Assembly (NCBI GenBank): GCA_003021755.1
Contig: PXQZ01000131.1
Location: 5,461-14,788, forward strand
From: Halobacteriales archaeon QH_8_67_36
GTDB taxonomy: Archaea; Halobacteriota; Halobacteria; Halobacteriales; Haloarculaceae
Length of the DNA stretch: 9,328 nucleotides
Reading direction: 5' to 3'
In this document: piece by piece, positions 1-7,250 of the stretch
Numbering within the stretch: position 1 is the stretch's first letter
How the letters are laid out: the number at the start of each line of letters is the position of its first letter
Notes under the pieces: generated by a model
What the model was told of the DNA's origin: nothing
Databases searched by the model: none
What the model saw: only the letters and a program-made list of their open reading frames with translations
Made by a program: the position numbers and the translations under genes

Positions 1-104
1 GGTTCGAGCGTGACATGCGAGAGCGCTTCGACTCCCCGGAGGCCGCGGCCCGCGCCGTCGAAACCGGGAACGTCACCATCACCGTCAGGACGTGGTCGCC
101 GTGA
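1..104 (+). CDS. C-terminal end of an upstream haloarchaeal gene (partial)
   Basis: Only the last 33 or so codons are in the window, in the frame that reads through from base 3 to a TGA at 102-104. The visible tail has an acidic/basic helix-like stretch (FERDMRERF followed by an alanine-rich run) and then alternating beta-like residues ending VTITVRTWSP. The stop overlaps the GTG start of the next gene as GTGA, the usual sign of translational coupling, so the two genes are almost certainly one operon. In haloarchaea the gene before DUF7286 usually encodes another small membrane-anchored DUF728x protein of the pilus-like cluster, so this is probably one of those; that identity is inference from context. 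Its start and function cannot be judged here. Confidence 0.6.
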   Translation, partial: FERDMRERFDSPEAAARAVETGNVTITVRTWSP

Positions 105-3100
105 CCAGGGCGGTGTCGCTGGCCGCGGACCGGCGGGGCCGGGTCCCCTTCGCCGTGGTCGGCGTCCTGTTGCTAGTGGCCAGTCTCGCGCTTGCACCGA
201 CGCTGTCGACCGAACCCGCACCGAGCGACACGGCGGTCGAGCGCACGCTGAGCGAGGTGAACGCGGCCAGCGCGACTGCGGTCCGCGACGGCGTCGCGAC
301 GGCCGGTCGTCGGGCCGCCGCGGCGCCCGTCGTCGAACCGGCCGACACGCCCGTCGGTCGGGCACTGAGCGACGACCAGCCGTTCCGTGACAGCCTTCGG
401 CTCCGGGTGTATCTGCAGGTCAGGGCCAACCTCGACAGGCTCTCGGCCCGCAGCGACGGGGTGAACGCGACGGCGTCGCTCCCGGCAGTGGAATCGACGA
501 GCGAGTACGAGCGGGCGATAGAGCGCGTGAGCCTCGAACGCGCCGGCGACAACGACACCGCCCTCCGTGTCACCGTCGAGAACATCACACTGACCGCCAG
601 ACGGGATGGCGAGGTCCTTACCCGGCGGACGGTCGACCGGACCGTCGTCGTCCCGACGCCCGTGTTATACGCTCACGACCGGGTCGACACCTACGAGACC
701 AGAGTGACGAACGGGCTCACGAGGCCGGGGCTGAGCCAGCGACTGACCGGCCGCCTCTACCCTATCGCGTGGGCTCGGGGGTACGCCCAGTTCGGCGGCG
801 CCCCCGTCGAGAACGTCATTGCGAACAGACACGTGAGCCTGGCGACCAACGGCGCCTTGCTGGGAGTCCAGCGGTCGGTCTTCGGCCGGAGCGACCCCGA
901 GGGGCGCCAGGCGCTGACGGAGGCGACGGCCGCCGTCGGTATCAGGGACATCGTCGCCGGCAGCAACAGTCAGCTCGCCGGCAATATTCTGAGCGAGACC
1001 AGCTACCGGCCGGCGAGCCAGAACATCACCACCGGCGGCGGGACCGCCCCACAGCCCGACGACCCGATGCGTATCGGCGTCAACGGGACGGCCGACGCCG
1101 CCTTCCGTGAGGTCGGGTTGCCGGACGCGCTCAACGCCACCGCCCGTGACGCCTACACCGTCCGGGGACGGGTCGTCACCGAGCGCGAACAGGTCTCCGG
1201 TGGTCGGCCGGACCGGCCCGACGCACCGGGCCCCGACTGGGAGCTCGTCACGGAGGTCACCAGTTCGGACGCGACTGTCGTTGACAGGTCCGATACCGGG
1301 GTGAGCGTGCCGAGTGGCTGGCACGTCTTCGAGCGGTTCGGACGAACTGTCGAGGTCACTCACACGCGCAGAGCGACGTGGGTAAAGGGCAACAGAAACA
1401 GATACACCAGGAACAGCCGGACGGAAACGGTCCGCGTGAGTCTCGCCGTCATCGGCAGACACCGGAACGACTCGCTCGCGCCGGTGCGGGGTATCGAGAC
1501 GGCCCACGAGTCCGACGGGAGTCCCATCGGGGGCGAGAACCTGGCCGACGTCGGCCCGGAAGCCGAGCGACGGCTCCTCGGCGACGAACGGACGCGGGCG
1601 GCGAAAGAGGTCGCACTCAGGGAGTTCGACGAGGAGACGGTGTCGCTGACGGGGGCGCGGCCGGACTCGATACACACCTGGATGGCCCGGGACCTGCGAC
1701 GGCTCCGCGAGCGGGTCCGTGACATCACCGTGACGACCGACCGCGGCGCAGTCGGGACGTTCCAGACGAACCCGTCCCGGGAGATCCGGCGGGAACTCCG
1801 GCAGCGGCGCTCGCAACTGGTCGCTGCGCCGGAGACCTACGACAGCGCCGCCCAGCGGGCCCGGGTCGCGGCGCGAGTCGAGTTCATCGACGCCGTCTCG
1901 CGGCGGCTGGGCGGGCAGGCGGAGAACCACTCGCGGGTCGAGTCCGACCTCACCGACCGGCTGAACGGGCTCCCCGGCGGGTCGCTGGCCGAACTCAGGC
2001 GGGGGCTGGCCGCCCGGGAACAGCGAGTGCCACGGACCCGACCGACGCCGACCGGGCCGGCCGGCCCGGTCCGGACACGGGTCGAGTCCCAGCCCCAGTA
2101 CCTGACGCTTGCGTCCGTGAGCGAGTCGAACTTCCCGGCCGTCGACGGCACCGAACACCCGCTCGTGGCCCGCAACGTCAACGTGTTCAGCGTCCCGTAC
2201 GGCAACGCCGCGAGCGAGGTGGTGGACGCCGGGACCGGCGGCCGAAACCGGGTCGGTCTCGCGACGGCGGCGAAGACCCTCGCGGCGGCCAACGACACCG
2301 AAGCGGTGTCGGACACGCCCCTCGAAGCGCGCCGCGAGCAGTTACGGTACCGCGTCAGTCGGGCCAACGGGCTAGTCACCAACGCACTCGCCGAGCGAGT
2401 CCAACGGGCGACGGACGCGGGGCGGACCGAGAGCGAGCAAATCGTCAGTGACGCGATGGGCCGGTGGGAGACGCCCGCGGCGCGGGGGATGGCGCTGGCG
2501 AACAACTCCGCGCCGAACCGCGTCGCCGATGTGGCCGGGGACCGACTGAGACTATCCCGGGCGAGACAGGACTGGCTCCGGCTGAGACTGCTGCGCGATA
2601 CGACCACGTCGCTGTCGACCGCCGGGGCGCGGCCGTCGACGGGGCTGGTGAACCGGACCGCCAACTCCGTCCGCGAAATCTCGCGCGACCGGCTCCGGAG
2701 CGAACTCGCCAACCGCGGCCGTGACCAGGTCGAGCGGGTCGCGAAGCGGCGGTTCGGGACGCGAGTGTTGCCGGCCGGCCTGCCGCTCGCGCCGCCGTTC
2801 GTCTCGTGGTTCGCGACGGTGAACGTCTGGTGGGTCACGGTCGGCGGAACGTACGCCCGCTTCAGCGTCACGGCGAGTCACGGGTCGCCCGAGACGCCCG
2901 GTGCGGCGGTGCGATACGTCCGCGAAAGCCGGGACGTCCACCTCGACGTCGACGGCGACGGGAACGGGGAACTGCTGGGCCGTAACACGCGCATCTCGTT
3001 CCGCGCCGACACTGGCGTCGTCGTCGTGGTGCCGCCGAGGCCGCGCGGCGTCGGCGACAAGGACGGCAACAGCGTGGAAACGTCGGCGGGGTGGCCCGAG

Positions 3101-3109
3101 CCCGGGTAG
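101..3109 (+). CDS. DUF7286-type large membrane-anchored surface protein
   Basis: About 1002 residues. I chose the GTG at 101 because it gives the GTGA overlap with the upstream gene; an in-frame GTG at 92 would add three residues. A basic N-terminus (DRRGR, residues 10-14) precedes one hydrophobic segment (about 15-34, VPFAVVGVLLLVASLALAP), which fits a membrane anchor or a class III (pilin-like) signal with the RG before VPF. The rest is a long hydrophilic, arginine- and glutamate-rich ectodomain with at least eleven N-X-S/T sequons (for example NATA, NDTA, NITL, NITT, NGTA, NHSR, NRTA), suggesting exposure outside the cell. A tryptophan-rich patch (FVSWFATVNVWW, about 900-911) and a glycine/aspartate-rich end with DVDGDGNGE (about 949-957) and VGDKDGN (about 984-990) close the protein. 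The ending VPPRPRGVGDKDGN resembles what I recall of DUF7286, a haloarchaeal family found beside PilB/TadA- and PilC/TadC-like genes. No biochemical role is known to me; a structural or accessory part of a surface appendage is inference. Confidence 0.75.
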   Translation: MTRAVSLAADRRGRVPFAVVGVLLLVASLALAPTLSTEPAPSDTAVERTLSEVNAASATAVRDGVATAGRRAAAAPVVEPADTPVGRALSDDQPFRDSLRLRVYLQVRANLDRLSARSDGVNATASLPAVESTSEYERAIERVSLERAGDNDTALRVTVENITLTARRDGEVLTRRTVDRTVVVPTPVLYAHDRVDTYETRVTNGLTRPGLSQRLTGRLYPIAWARGYAQFGGAPVENVIANRHVSLATNGALLGVQRSVFGRSDPEGRQALTEATAAVGIRDIVAGSNSQLAGNILSETSYRPASQNITTGGGTAPQPDDPMRIGVNGTADAAFREVGLPDALNATARDAYTVRGRVVTEREQVSGGRPDRPDAPGPDWELVTEVTSSDATVVDRSDTGVSVPSGWHVFERFGRTVEVTHTRRATWVKGNRNRYTRNSRTETVRVSLAVIGRHRNDSLAPVRGIETAHESDGSPIGGENLADVGPEAERRLLGDERTRAAKEVALREFDEETVSLTGARPDSIHTWMARDLRRLRERVRDITVTTDRGAVGTFQTNPSREIRRELRQRRSQLVAAPETYDSAAQRARVAARVEFIDAVSRRLGGQAENHSRVESDLTDRLNGLPGGSLAELRRGLAAREQRVPRTRPTPTGPAGPVRTRVESQPQYLTLASVSESNFPAVDGTEHPLVARNVNVFSVPYGNAASEVVDAGTGGRNRVGLATAAKTLAAANDTEAVSDTPLEARREQLRYRVSRANGLVTNALAERVQRATDAGRTESEQIVSDAMGRWETPAARGMALANNSAPNRVADVAGDRLRLSRARQDWLRLRLLRDTTTSLSTAGARPSTGLVNRTANSVREISRDRLRSELANRGRDQVERVAKRRFGTRVLPAGLPLAPPFVSWFATVNVWWVTVGGTYARFSVTASHGSPETPGAAVRYVRESRDVHLDVDGDGNGELLGRNTRISFRADTGVVVVVPPRPRGVGDKDGNSVETSAGWPEPG

Positions 3110-3160
3110 CGGCGGGCCCACGGCCGGCCGTTTCCCCGCAGCGTGCCGGCTGGCCCTTTC

Positions 3161-3175
3161 GATACCGATGGTATC
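3161..3175. promoter_or_regulatory. Perfect palindrome GATACC-GAT-GGTATC, candidate operator
   Basis: Six-base perfect arms separated by GAT, centred at 3168, 14 bases before the TATA-like box of the DUF5791 gene. This position suits a dimeric regulator acting just upstream of the BRE/TATA. No T-tract follows, so a terminator for the preceding gene is less likely. Function is inferred from position and symmetry only. Confidence 0.35.
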
Positions 3176-3189
3176 AGCAGCGAAGCCAA

Positions 3190-3198
3190 TTCCTATTA
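3190..3198 (+). promoter_or_regulatory. TATA-like box of the DUF5791-SDR operon
   Basis: TTCCTATTA is an AT-rich island in GC-rich DNA, centred about 29 bases before the GTG at 3223. This is the spacing expected for an archaeal TATA box driving a leaderless or nearly leaderless transcript, and it supports choosing the GTG at 3223 over the longer upstream open frame. Confidence 0.55.
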
Positions 3199-3222
3199 CA
3201 CCCCCGCGCCGTAGCTACGGCC

Positions 3223-3651
3223 GTGCTCAGGACCGAGTTTCCGGACGCGGGCGAGCAGTCGCCCGAGGCGCTGCTGTCGGCCTACGGATCGGTGCTCGCC
3301 GAGACGGTCGCGTCCGTCGGCGCCGACAGCGTCGTCGAGTCGACCGGTATCAACCGTGAGACTGTCGACGCGGTGGCCGAGGGGGACGTCGCCGGGCTCT
3401 CACTCGACGACGCGACGGCCGTGCTCGCGACCGACCCCGACCGGCCCGACGCCGAGGCCCTGCAAGCCGAGGCTCGGGATATCCTCCTGATGGGGATGAC
3501 GACTGCCGTGATGGACGTCGAATCGCTGGCCTCGGGCATCGACAGCCGGCTCGAACCCAAGGAGATACAGCAGAAAATCGAGGGACGCTACCCGATGACA
3601 CTGACGGAGTACGCCCTCCTGCACAGCTACATCGAGAGCCAGAAACGATGA
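3223..3651 (+). CDS. DUF5791 family protein
   Basis: A 142-residue acidic soluble protein. The open frame extends upstream to 3091, but that would run back over the end of the preceding gene, the palindrome and the TATA-like box. The GTG at 3223 instead gives the family-like start MLRTEFPDAGEQSPEALLSAY. Residues 34-70 (SVVESTGINRETVDAVAEGD, then LSLDDATAVLA) look like a helix-turn-helix-type helical bundle. The middle MGMTTAVMDVE (90-100) and the C-terminal LEPKEIQQKIEGRYPMTL (110-127) match the conserved blocks I recall for DUF5791, a family confined to haloarchaea. There is no signal peptide, membrane segment or obvious catalytic site. The gene overlaps the downstream SDR gene by ATGA, so the two are co-translated. 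Molecular function is unknown; a nucleic-acid-binding or regulatory role is only a guess from the HTH-like segment. Confidence 0.85.
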   Translation: MLRTEFPDAGEQSPEALLSAYGSVLAETVASVGADSVVESTGINRETVDAVAEGDVAGLSLDDATAVLATDPDRPDAEALQAEARDILLMGMTTAVMDVESLASGIDSRLEPKEIQQKIEGRYPMTLTEYALLHSYIESQKR

Positions 3652-4535
3652 GCCGCGTCGCCATACTGGGCTGTGGCTACGTCGGACTGGAACTGGGCCG
3701 ACAGCTCCGTGACGACCACGACGTCGTCGGCGTGCGGCGCTCCGACGGCGGGGTGGACGCCATCGAGGCCGCCGGCTTCGAGGCCGTGCAGGCCGACGTA
3801 ACCGACGACGGCTCGCTGTCGGCGGTCCCCAGCGCCGACTGGCTCGTCTTCGCGGCGAGTTCGGGCGGCCGGGGCGCCGACGCGGCCCGCGAGGTGTACG
3901 TCGAGGGGCTGGAGACGGCCATCGACCATTTCTGGTCGCGCGAGGACGCTCCCGAGCGGCTGGTCTACACCTCCAGTACCGGCGTCTACGGCGACCACGA
4001 CGGCGCGTGGGTCGACGAGTCGACGCCGCTGGACCCCCGGACAGCAAAGACCGAAGTGCTGGCCGAGGCCGAACGGATGGCCCGCGAGCGACCGGCGGAG
4101 TACGGCGGCCACGGCACCGTCGCCCGCTTTGCCGGGCTCTACGGGCCCGAGCGCTATCGACTGGAGCGATATCTGGACGGGCCCGTGACCGCGGGCTATC
4201 TCAACATGGTCCATCGGACGGACGCCGCCGGCGCGGTCCGGTTCCTGCTCGAAGCGGACCACCGCGACGAGGTCGTCCTCGTCGTTGACGACGAACCGGT
4301 GGAGAAGTGGGCCTTCGCGGACTGGCTGGCCGAGGCCTGCGGCGTCGCGTTCCCACCAAAACAGACGACCGAGGAGCGTCTGGCCGACGCCGACTGCTCC
4401 GAGACGGTCACGCGTCGCATCCGAACGAGCAAGCGCTGTTCGAACGGCCGGCTGCGAGAACTGGGTTACGAGTTCGTCTACCCGACGTTCAGGGAGGGAT
4501 ACCGGGAAGCGGTGGACACCTACACCGGGAACTGA
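3648..4535 (+). CDS. SDR family NAD(P)-binding epimerase/dehydratase-like protein
   Basis: A 295-residue Rossmann-fold protein. The N-terminal strand and glycine motif GCGYVG (residues 8-13) bind NAD(P). RR at 30-31 after the second strand suggests a preference for NADP. VFAASSGG (67-74) lines the cofactor site, and TSSTGVYGD (108-116) carries the usual active-site Ser/Thr. The catalytic YxxxK is not conserved: Lys134 is present, but four residues before it is Pro130 (DPRTAK). This places it with the atypical, YeeZ-like SDRs rather than classic sugar epimerases. HRTDAA (189-194) and the C-terminal SNGRLRELGYEFVYPTFREGY (265-285) are also typical of that group. Start is the ATG in the ATGA overlap with DUF5791. 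The substrate is unknown; nucleoside-sugar work is possible but unsupported by neighbours. Annotations such as 'NAD-dependent epimerase/dehydratase' are likely elsewhere. Confidence 0.85.
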   Translation: MSRVAILGCGYVGLELGRQLRDDHDVVGVRRSDGGVDAIEAAGFEAVQADVTDDGSLSAVPSADWLVFAASSGGRGADAAREVYVEGLETAIDHFWSREDAPERLVYTSSTGVYGDHDGAWVDESTPLDPRTAKTEVLAEAERMARERPAEYGGHGTVARFAGLYGPERYRLERYLDGPVTAGYLNMVHRTDAAGAVRFLLEADHRDEVVLVVDDEPVEKWAFADWLAEACGVAFPPKQTTEERLADADCSETVTRRIRTSKRCSNGRLRELGYEFVYPTFREGYREAVDTYTGN

Positions 4536-4546
4536 GCGGGGGAACC

Positions 4547-4555
4547 TTCTTATTG
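4547..4555 (+). promoter_or_regulatory. TATA-like box of the DHH phosphoesterase gene
   Basis: TTCTTATTG lies in the 42-base gap after the SDR stop, centred 27 bases before the ATG at 4578. The spacing fits a leaderless transcript and shows that the DHH gene has its own promoter despite the short gap. Confidence 0.6.
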
Positions 4556-4577
4556 TTTCCCGGACCAGATACGCAAT

Positions 4578-5768
4578 ATGTACCTGGTGGCCCAGCGGGA
4601 CCTGGTCAGTCTGGCTGAGGGGTTTCCGGGCTATGCCGGCGAGAACCCGGTACTAGTCGCCGTCGGCCTCGTCGTCCTCCTGGGGGGTGGCTTCGCGCTG
4701 TACCGCTACCTGACGCGGTCGCCGGTCAGCCGGCTCCAGTCGCTGCTTGCCGACCACGACGCGGTGACGGTGCTGATGCACCCCAACCCCGACCCCGACG
4801 CGATGTCATCGGCGCTGGCCGTCGACCAGCTCGCGGCCGCCGCGGGGACCGACACGGTGCTCTGTTACTCGGGCGAGATCCGCCGACCCGAGAACCGGGC
4901 GTTCGAGACGGTGCTCGACCTCGACTTCGACCGTATCGAAAGCCTCGACGACATTCGGACGGAGGCGGTCGTACTCGTCGACCACAACGAACCCCGCGGC
5001 TTCGCGGGGGCCGAGAAGCTGGAACCCGTCGCCGTCATCGACCACCACCCGGGCAGCGGGACCGGCAGGGAGCTTACCGACGTGCGAACGGATGTAGGCG
5101 CGTGTGCGACGATCTTTGCCGGGTACTTCGAGTCGCTCGACTGGGACTTTTTCGAGGTCGACGTGGCGCTGACCGACGGCGGCGTCGAGACGGACGACAT
5201 ACCCGAAGACGCGATGCCCAGCCACGTCGCGACGGGGCTCGTCTACGGCATCCAGTCGGACACGCGCTCGCTGACGAACGGCTGCTGTGCGGAGGATTTC
5301 GCCGCGGCGGCCTATCTCTACCAGGGCATCGACAGCGACCTGCTGAACCGCATCGCCAACCCGCAGGTCGACGCCGAGGTGCTGGAGGTGAAATCCCGGG
5401 CCATCAGCGAGCTGGAGGTCCGGTCCCCCTACGGCTTTGCCGACGTGGGCGAGGTGTCGAACACGGACGCGATTCCGCAGGCGGCCGACGAACTGGAAGC
5501 GTTGGAGGGCGTCTCGGCCGTCGTCGTCATCGGCGAGAAGGAGGGGACCATCCGCATCGCCGGCCGTTCCCGCGACGACCGGGTCCACATCGGTCGCGCC
5601 ATCGAGGCCGTCGTCGAAAACATTCCGATGGCCGAGGGCGGCGGCCACGCACGGATGGGCGGCGGGAAGATATCCATCGACTATCTCGACGGGTTCGGCC
5701 CCGGCGAGGGCGTCACGCGGGACGAACTTCGGGAGCGACTGTTCGACGCCATGGCCGGCGAGCGCTAG
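4578..5768 (+). CDS. Membrane-anchored DHH/DHHA1 family phosphoesterase
   Basis: A 396-residue protein. One hydrophobic segment (about 23-43, NPVLVAVGLVVLLGGGFALY) should anchor it, with the positive YRYLTR after it keeping the catalytic part in the cytoplasm. The DHH domain has all expected metal-binding motifs: HPNPDPDAM (68-76), VDHN (134-137), the DHH signature IDHH (154-157), and D228 in GIQSDT. The DHHA1 domain ends in the substrate-binding GGGHARMGGG (354-363). Together these resemble the NrnA/GdpP/DhhP branch, Mn-dependent enzymes that cleave short oligonucleotides or cyclic dinucleotides. The PAS and GGDEF-like domains of bacterial GdpP are absent. Haloarchaea make c-di-AMP (DacZ in Haloferax), so a c-di-AMP or pApA hydrolase role is attractive but unproven; a nanoRNase or RecJ-like function is the alternative. 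Start: the ATG 27 bases after the TATA-like box. The 165-base gap after the gene (5769-5933) shows no convincing gene or RNA. Confidence 0.88.
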   Translation: MYLVAQRDLVSLAEGFPGYAGENPVLVAVGLVVLLGGGFALYRYLTRSPVSRLQSLLADHDAVTVLMHPNPDPDAMSSALAVDQLAAAAGTDTVLCYSGEIRRPENRAFETVLDLDFDRIESLDDIRTEAVVLVDHNEPRGFAGAEKLEPVAVIDHHPGSGTGRELTDVRTDVGACATIFAGYFESLDWDFFEVDVALTDGGVETDDIPEDAMPSHVATGLVYGIQSDTRSLTNGCCAEDFAAAAYLYQGIDSDLLNRIANPQVDAEVLEVKSRAISELEVRSPYGFADVGEVSNTDAIPQAADELEALEGVSAVVVIGEKEGTIRIAGRSRDDRVHIGRAIEAVVENIPMAEGGGHARMGGGKISIDYLDGFGPGEGVTRDELRERLFDAMAGER

Positions 5769-5933
5769 CGGATATTGCAACCGCCAAGGGGCCGCTGGGA
5801 GCCAGAAAGTCCCGCCCAACACTGTTTGACCGACCGGCTACAGGCGGGGCGTTCCGGCCGATAGCGACCACGGACACGGGGACAGCACCCAGCAGACCTT
5901 GCCCCTTTTGTCCGCACGACCGCAACGTCGGGT

Positions 5934-7019
5934 ATGGCAACACACGAGGGGACGTGGGCGTACCGGGACGCCCACGACGACTTCGCACGGACCTTCTTCC
6001 GGCGCTTCGGCGACGGCGTCGCGTCCAGCATCGGCGTCGGGACGTATCTGGGCGACCCGACCGACGAGCGGGACGACGCGTACCACGACGCCATTCGAAC
6101 GGCGCTCGAATCGGGTGTCAACGTGGTCGACACGGCCATCAACTATCGCCACCAGCGTTCGGAGCGGGTGGTCGGGCGCGCGCTGGCCGAGGCCGACATC
6201 GACCGGAGTGCGGCCGTCGTCGCGACGAAAGGCGGGTTCGTCCCCTTCGACGGCGAGCGACCCGACGACCCGGGGGCGTTCGTCGGGCGCGAGTACGTCG
6301 ACACCGGACTGGTCGACCGGGAGGACCTCGTGGGCGGCCAGCACTGCATCGCGCCCGCCTTCATCGACGACCAGCTCGACCGCTCGCTGGACAATCTCGG
6401 CCTCGACACCATCGACTGCTACTACGTCCACAACCCGGAGACACAGCTTGCACAGAAGGACCGCGAGCAGGTCTACGACCAGCTCGAAGCCACCTTCGAG
6501 CGGCTGGAACGACGGGCCGCCGCGGGCGACATCGAACACTACGGCGTGGCGACGTGGGACGCCTTCCGCGTGCCCGCCGACCACGACAGTTACCTCTCGC
6601 TGCCGGAGGTTGTCGAGCGGGCGCGGGCCGCGGGCGAGTCGGCCGGCAACACCGCGACGCACTTCCGGGCGGTTCAGTTGCCGTTCAACGTGTTCATGGC
6701 CGACGCCTTCACCGTCGAGGCCCACGAGGGACCCGACGGATCCCAGTCGGCGCTGTGGTTCGCCCACGAGGCCGGTCTGGACGTGTTCACGAGCGCGTCG
6801 ATGATGCAGGGCCGGCTCGCGACGGAGATGCCGGACGGCGTCGAGGCGAAACTGTCGGGCGAAACACGCACCCAGCGGGCTATCAACTTCGCGCGTAGCG
6901 CCCCCGGCGTGACCTGTTCGCTGGTGGGCACTGGTTCGGTCGAACACGCACGCGAGAACGTCGATGCGGGTCGGTACGAGCCGCTGGGCGCCGACGCGTT
7001 CGACGCCGTCTTCGAGTAG
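5934..7019 (+). CDS. Aldo/keto reductase family oxidoreductase
   Basis: A 361-residue TIM-barrel NAD(P)H-dependent reductase. The full catalytic tetrad is visible: D66 (NVVDTAINY), Y71, K99 (VVATKGG) and H166 (YYVHNPE). Cofactor-phosphate recognition is suggested by SLVGTGSVEHARENV (329-343), the usual C-terminal loop. Between K99 and H166 there is an insertion of about 30 residues (around 103-140, rich in D, G and E). It makes the protein longer than the usual 300-330 residues and probably forms a lid or surface patch. No signal peptide or membrane segment is seen. The ATG at 5934 follows a weak pyrimidine-rich TATA-like stretch (CCCCTTTTG, 5902-5909) at the distance expected for a leaderless transcript. 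It stands alone: 165 bases after the DHH gene and tail-to-tail with the zinc-finger gene 29 bases on. The substrate cannot be told from sequence; aldehyde or keto-sugar reduction is the family's general role. Confidence 0.9.
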   Translation: MATHEGTWAYRDAHDDFARTFFRRFGDGVASSIGVGTYLGDPTDERDDAYHDAIRTALESGVNVVDTAINYRHQRSERVVGRALAEADIDRSAAVVATKGGFVPFDGERPDDPGAFVGREYVDTGLVDREDLVGGQHCIAPAFIDDQLDRSLDNLGLDTIDCYYVHNPETQLAQKDREQVYDQLEATFERLERRAAAGDIEHYGVATWDAFRVPADHDSYLSLPEVVERARAAGESAGNTATHFRAVQLPFNVFMADAFTVEAHEGPDGSQSALWFAHEAGLDVFTSASMMQGRLATEMPDGVEAKLSGETRTQRAINFARSAPGVTCSLVGTGSVEHARENVDAGRYEPLGADAFDAVFE

Positions 7020-7048
7020 AGAGTCGCGCCGCCCCGGCTGGACCTCGT

Positions 7049-7219
7049 TTAGCTCAGCTCCGTCCAGGTGCTGCCACACTCCGGACAGACCCGCTGTTTC
7101 CCGATCTCGTCGGGGTCGTTGTCCGTTGCTAGCCCCTCCCCGCAGGCGCTACACGAGAGCCGTCCGTAGCTGTCCTTCTCGACGTCTCCGCTCCGGAGGG
7201 CCTTTCTGACCGAGTCCAT
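7049..7219 (-). CDS. HVO_0758 family zinc-finger micro-protein
   Basis: A 56-residue protein read from the ATG at 7219 to a TAA at 7051-7049. Two CxxC knuckles, CSACG (23-27) and CPECG (45-49), are placed to bind one zinc ion. The spacer NDPDEIGKQRV between them and the N-terminal MDSVRKALRSGDVEKDSY match the HVO_0758 family of Haloferax volcanii, small CPxCG proteins for which zinc binding has been studied. The open frame continues upstream past 7219, but the family length, the strong TATA-like box 27 bases before this ATG and the divergent MFS gene all support the short form. It is encoded head-to-head with the MFS gene and converges with the aldo/keto reductase gene. Its molecular target is unknown; a binding or regulatory role with nucleic acid or protein partners is inference. 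Confidence 0.9.
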   Translation of the reverse strand: MDSVRKALRSGDVEKDSYGRLSCSACGEGLATDNDPDEIGKQRVCPECGSTWTELS

Positions 7220-7241
7220 GTGCGACAGTGTGACAGCAGGG

Positions 7242-7250
7242 GGTAAAAAG
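7242..7250 (-). promoter_or_regulatory. TATA-like box of the HVO_0758-type gene
   Basis: On the minus strand this reads CTTTTTACC, centred 27 bases before the ATG at 7219 and surrounded by GC-rich DNA. It fixes the short start of the zinc-finger gene. The facing MFS gene has only a weaker candidate (ACTTTG, about 7271-7276, after GGAAAC), so the 79-base gap serves as a divergent promoter region. Confidence 0.55.

Noticed and set aside
665..2158. 497-residue open frame on the minus strand inside the DUF7286 gene
   Set aside because: High-GC antisense shadow; proline/arginine-rich composition with no recognisable domain, while the plus-strand frame has a membrane anchor, sequons and an operon overlap.
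3121..3130. 10-base palindrome CGGCCGGCCG after the DUF7286 gene
   Set aside because: A GC-only self-complementary run is common in DNA of this composition, has no loop and no clear T-tract; terminator function not supported.
3091..3222. Upstream extension of the DUF5791 frame
   Set aside because: Would overlap the end of the DUF7286 gene and cover the palindrome and TATA-like box; the family begins at the GTG at 3223.
5811..5848. Weak inverted repeat CCCGCC/GGCGGG in the gap before the aldo/keto reductase
   Set aside because: Six GC-only bases with a 26-base loop are expected by chance at this base composition; no T-tract or conserved context.
5102..6898. 598-residue plus-strand open frame crossing the DHH gene, the gap and the aldo/keto reductase
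   Set aside because: Arginine-rich out-of-frame reading of two genes with intact catalytic motifs in other frames; it runs through the reductase promoter.
4806..7079. Long minus-strand open frames opposite the DHH and aldo/keto reductase genes
   Set aside because: Shadows of well-supported plus-strand genes; no family features.
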